A DNA stretch of 6,378 nt from Candidatus Delongbacteria bacterium (GTDB taxonomy: Bacteria; Delongbacteria; UBA4055). Shown here piece after piece: positions 5,562 to 6,378 of this stretch. Each line of letters starts with the position of its first letter. Within the stretch, counting starts at the first letter, position 1. The position numbers were made by a program, and so were the translations under genes. Under the pieces are notes generated by a model that had not been told where the DNA came from, searched no databases, and saw nothing but the letters and a program-made list of their open reading frames with translations. Location: assembly GCA_027858795.1 (NCBI GenBank), contig JAQICF010000227.1, forward strand, positions 1-6,378, in the 5' to 3' direction.

Positions 5562-5657
5562 TTTGACACTATACCTTTCTTACTTTACTTGCTCAGAAAT
5601 CAAAAAGAATTAGATCAAATCAGATTGTATATAAAAAACAATCCTGTTGTTGAATAA
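5562..5657 (+). pseudogene. C-terminal fragment of an IS200/REP-associated type transposase
   Basis: The frame ending at TAA 5655-5657 carries RNQKELDQIRLYIKNNP at codons 5595-5645. This closely follows the end of Y1 (HUH) transposases of the REP-associated IS200-like group in Bacteroidota, which typically close with something like RNEKELNxIRxYIINNPxKW. The preceding QKALFDTI resembles the QKSFYDxII that normally comes a few residues earlier, with a short insertion between. The catalytic HUH motif and tyrosine are absent, and the frame upstream runs back into the 165-aa gene, so only the tail remains. The ATG at 5475 that opens this frame lies inside the 165-aa gene and is not a real start. 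It marks past mobile-element activity between the accessory genes and the permease. Confidence 0.5.
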
Positions 5658-5687
5658 AAAAGATGTAATTCTACACCGTTTTTTTAT
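5654..5687. terminator. Probable bidirectional terminator between convergent genes
   Basis: An A-run (5656-5661) leads into a short stem, TGTA 5664-5667 with TACA 5672-5675 and an extra G-C pair, followed by a T-run (5679-5685). The A-run and T-run can also pair. It lies between the end of the plus-strand transposase scrap and the minus-strand permease, and overlaps the permease stop codon, so it could serve both directions. The GC stem is weak. Confidence 0.4.
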
Positions 5688-6378
5688 ATCTCCAAATCGC
5701 CAAAGAATTTACGATTGCAGCATAAATAAGCATTTTAACACAGAACCCTGAGACAACACCCCATCCTGCATTTTTCAATAGAATAAGTCTGTTTACTTCA
5801 ACTGCATATTTGATAGGATTACCAATGTTTAGTATTTTGATCCAATTCGGCATACTCTCTATAGGGGTGAAAAGACCACTGGTAAGAATAAAGAACATCA
5901 CAAAAAAGAATGATACGAACATTGCTTCCTGTTGAGTATTCACTGTTGTTGATATTAATAATCCAAGCCCCAGAACAACTAAGAGCAGGGTAGAGATGAA
6001 GGCAAAAGCGTAAAGTAAATTTCCTTCTATTGGAATGTCGAAAACAAGTTTACCTGCTCCTAATGCTGCAAAATAAATGAAGTGACCAATGAACCAAAAT
6101 GGGATCATTTTACCGATAATAAGTTCATGTTTCTTAATCGGAGTAACATTAAGTTGTTCAATTGTACCTATCTCTTTTTCTCTAACAATATTTAAAGCTG
6201 TCAACAACATAGTAAGTAATGTGACAAGTTCTGCTACGACCCCAGGTACCATCAATGTCGGATAATCAAAAGATGGATTATACCAATAGTTGGGGATCAC
6301 ATTAATACTCTTAAAATTATTCTCAGCAGAAGTAGGAAGAAATTTCATAGCTATATCTTGATTGAAATCTCCGATGAT
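5671..6378 (-). CDS. ABC-2 type export permease, C-terminal part (partial at right edge)
   Basis: The frame is open to the right edge: ten more codons precede the first visible Met at 6346-6348, so that Met is internal. The 235 visible residues are the end of a YhhJ/YbhR-type ABC-2 permease, normally about 370 residues. The missing part should hold the first membrane helix and most of the extracytoplasmic domain. Visible landmarks are NYWYNPS and LMVPGVVAELV at the end of that domain, then NIVREKEIGTIEQLNVTPIKKHELIIGK, the cytoplasmic coupling loop, and GLFTPIESMPNWIK with NPIKYAVEVNR before the last helix. Five membrane helices can be counted. Such proteins pair with an ABC ATPase and often a periplasmic adaptor to export drugs or other substrates; those genes would be expected beyond the right edge. 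The substrate cannot be inferred. It looks like backbone sequence rather than accessory cargo. Confidence 0.95.
   Translation of the reverse strand: MIGDFNQDIAMKFLPTSAENNFKSINVIPNYWYNPSFDYPTLMVPGVVAELVTLLTMLLTALNIVREKEIGTIEQLNVTPIKKHELIIGKMIPFWFIGHFIYFAALGAGKLVFDIPIEGNLLYAFAFISTLLLVVLGLGLLISTTVNTQQEAMFVSFFFVMFFILTSGLFTPIESMPNWIKILNIGNPIKYAVEVNRLILLKNAGWGVVSGFCVKMLIYAAIVNSLAIWRYKKTV

Overview
The window is AT-rich and most likely comes from a member of the Bacteroidota. The clearest evidence is the ABC-2 export permease at the right edge, which has the sequence style of that phylum. The STAND-like helical protein, the AlbA_2 fragment and the DUF4268-like remnant also resemble Bacteroidota accessory genes. 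I can name no genus from this sequence. No tRNA, rRNA or CRISPR array is visible.

Left part (1-3021): two codirectional genes 68 bases apart. The first is the visible C-terminal part of a large alpha-helical, HEAT-like protein. Its frame is open to the left edge, and it resembles the sensor half of STAND/NACHT-type (Avs-like) proteins. The second is a complete KAP-family P-loop NTPase with Walker A, FNAW and Walker B motifs and no membrane segment. This is the best candidate for an uncharacterised defence-type unit here, but that role is inferred from family and adjacency only.

Middle part (3022-5657): a patchwork of short genes, gene remnants and repeats. In order it holds a 32-codon N-terminal remnant of what looks like a DUF4268-type protein, a tract of 7-bp repeats, a complete GNAT acetyltransferase starting at GTG 3279, an AlbA_2 (Schlafen-like) protein cut off after about 130 residues, and a 427-base non-coding stretch carrying two diverged copies of one intergenic module. 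A 74-aa acidic orphan protein, a second 7-bp repeat tract, a strong inverted repeat, a 165-aa membrane-anchored protein and the C-terminal scrap of an IS200/REP-type transposase follow. Truncated genes next to repeat tracts suggest an accessory region that gains and loses single-gene cargo.

Right part (5671-6378): the C-terminal two thirds of an ABC-2 type export permease on the minus strand. It converges on the transposase scrap across a probable bidirectional terminator. It looks like ordinary chromosomal backbone and probably marks the edge of the accessory region.
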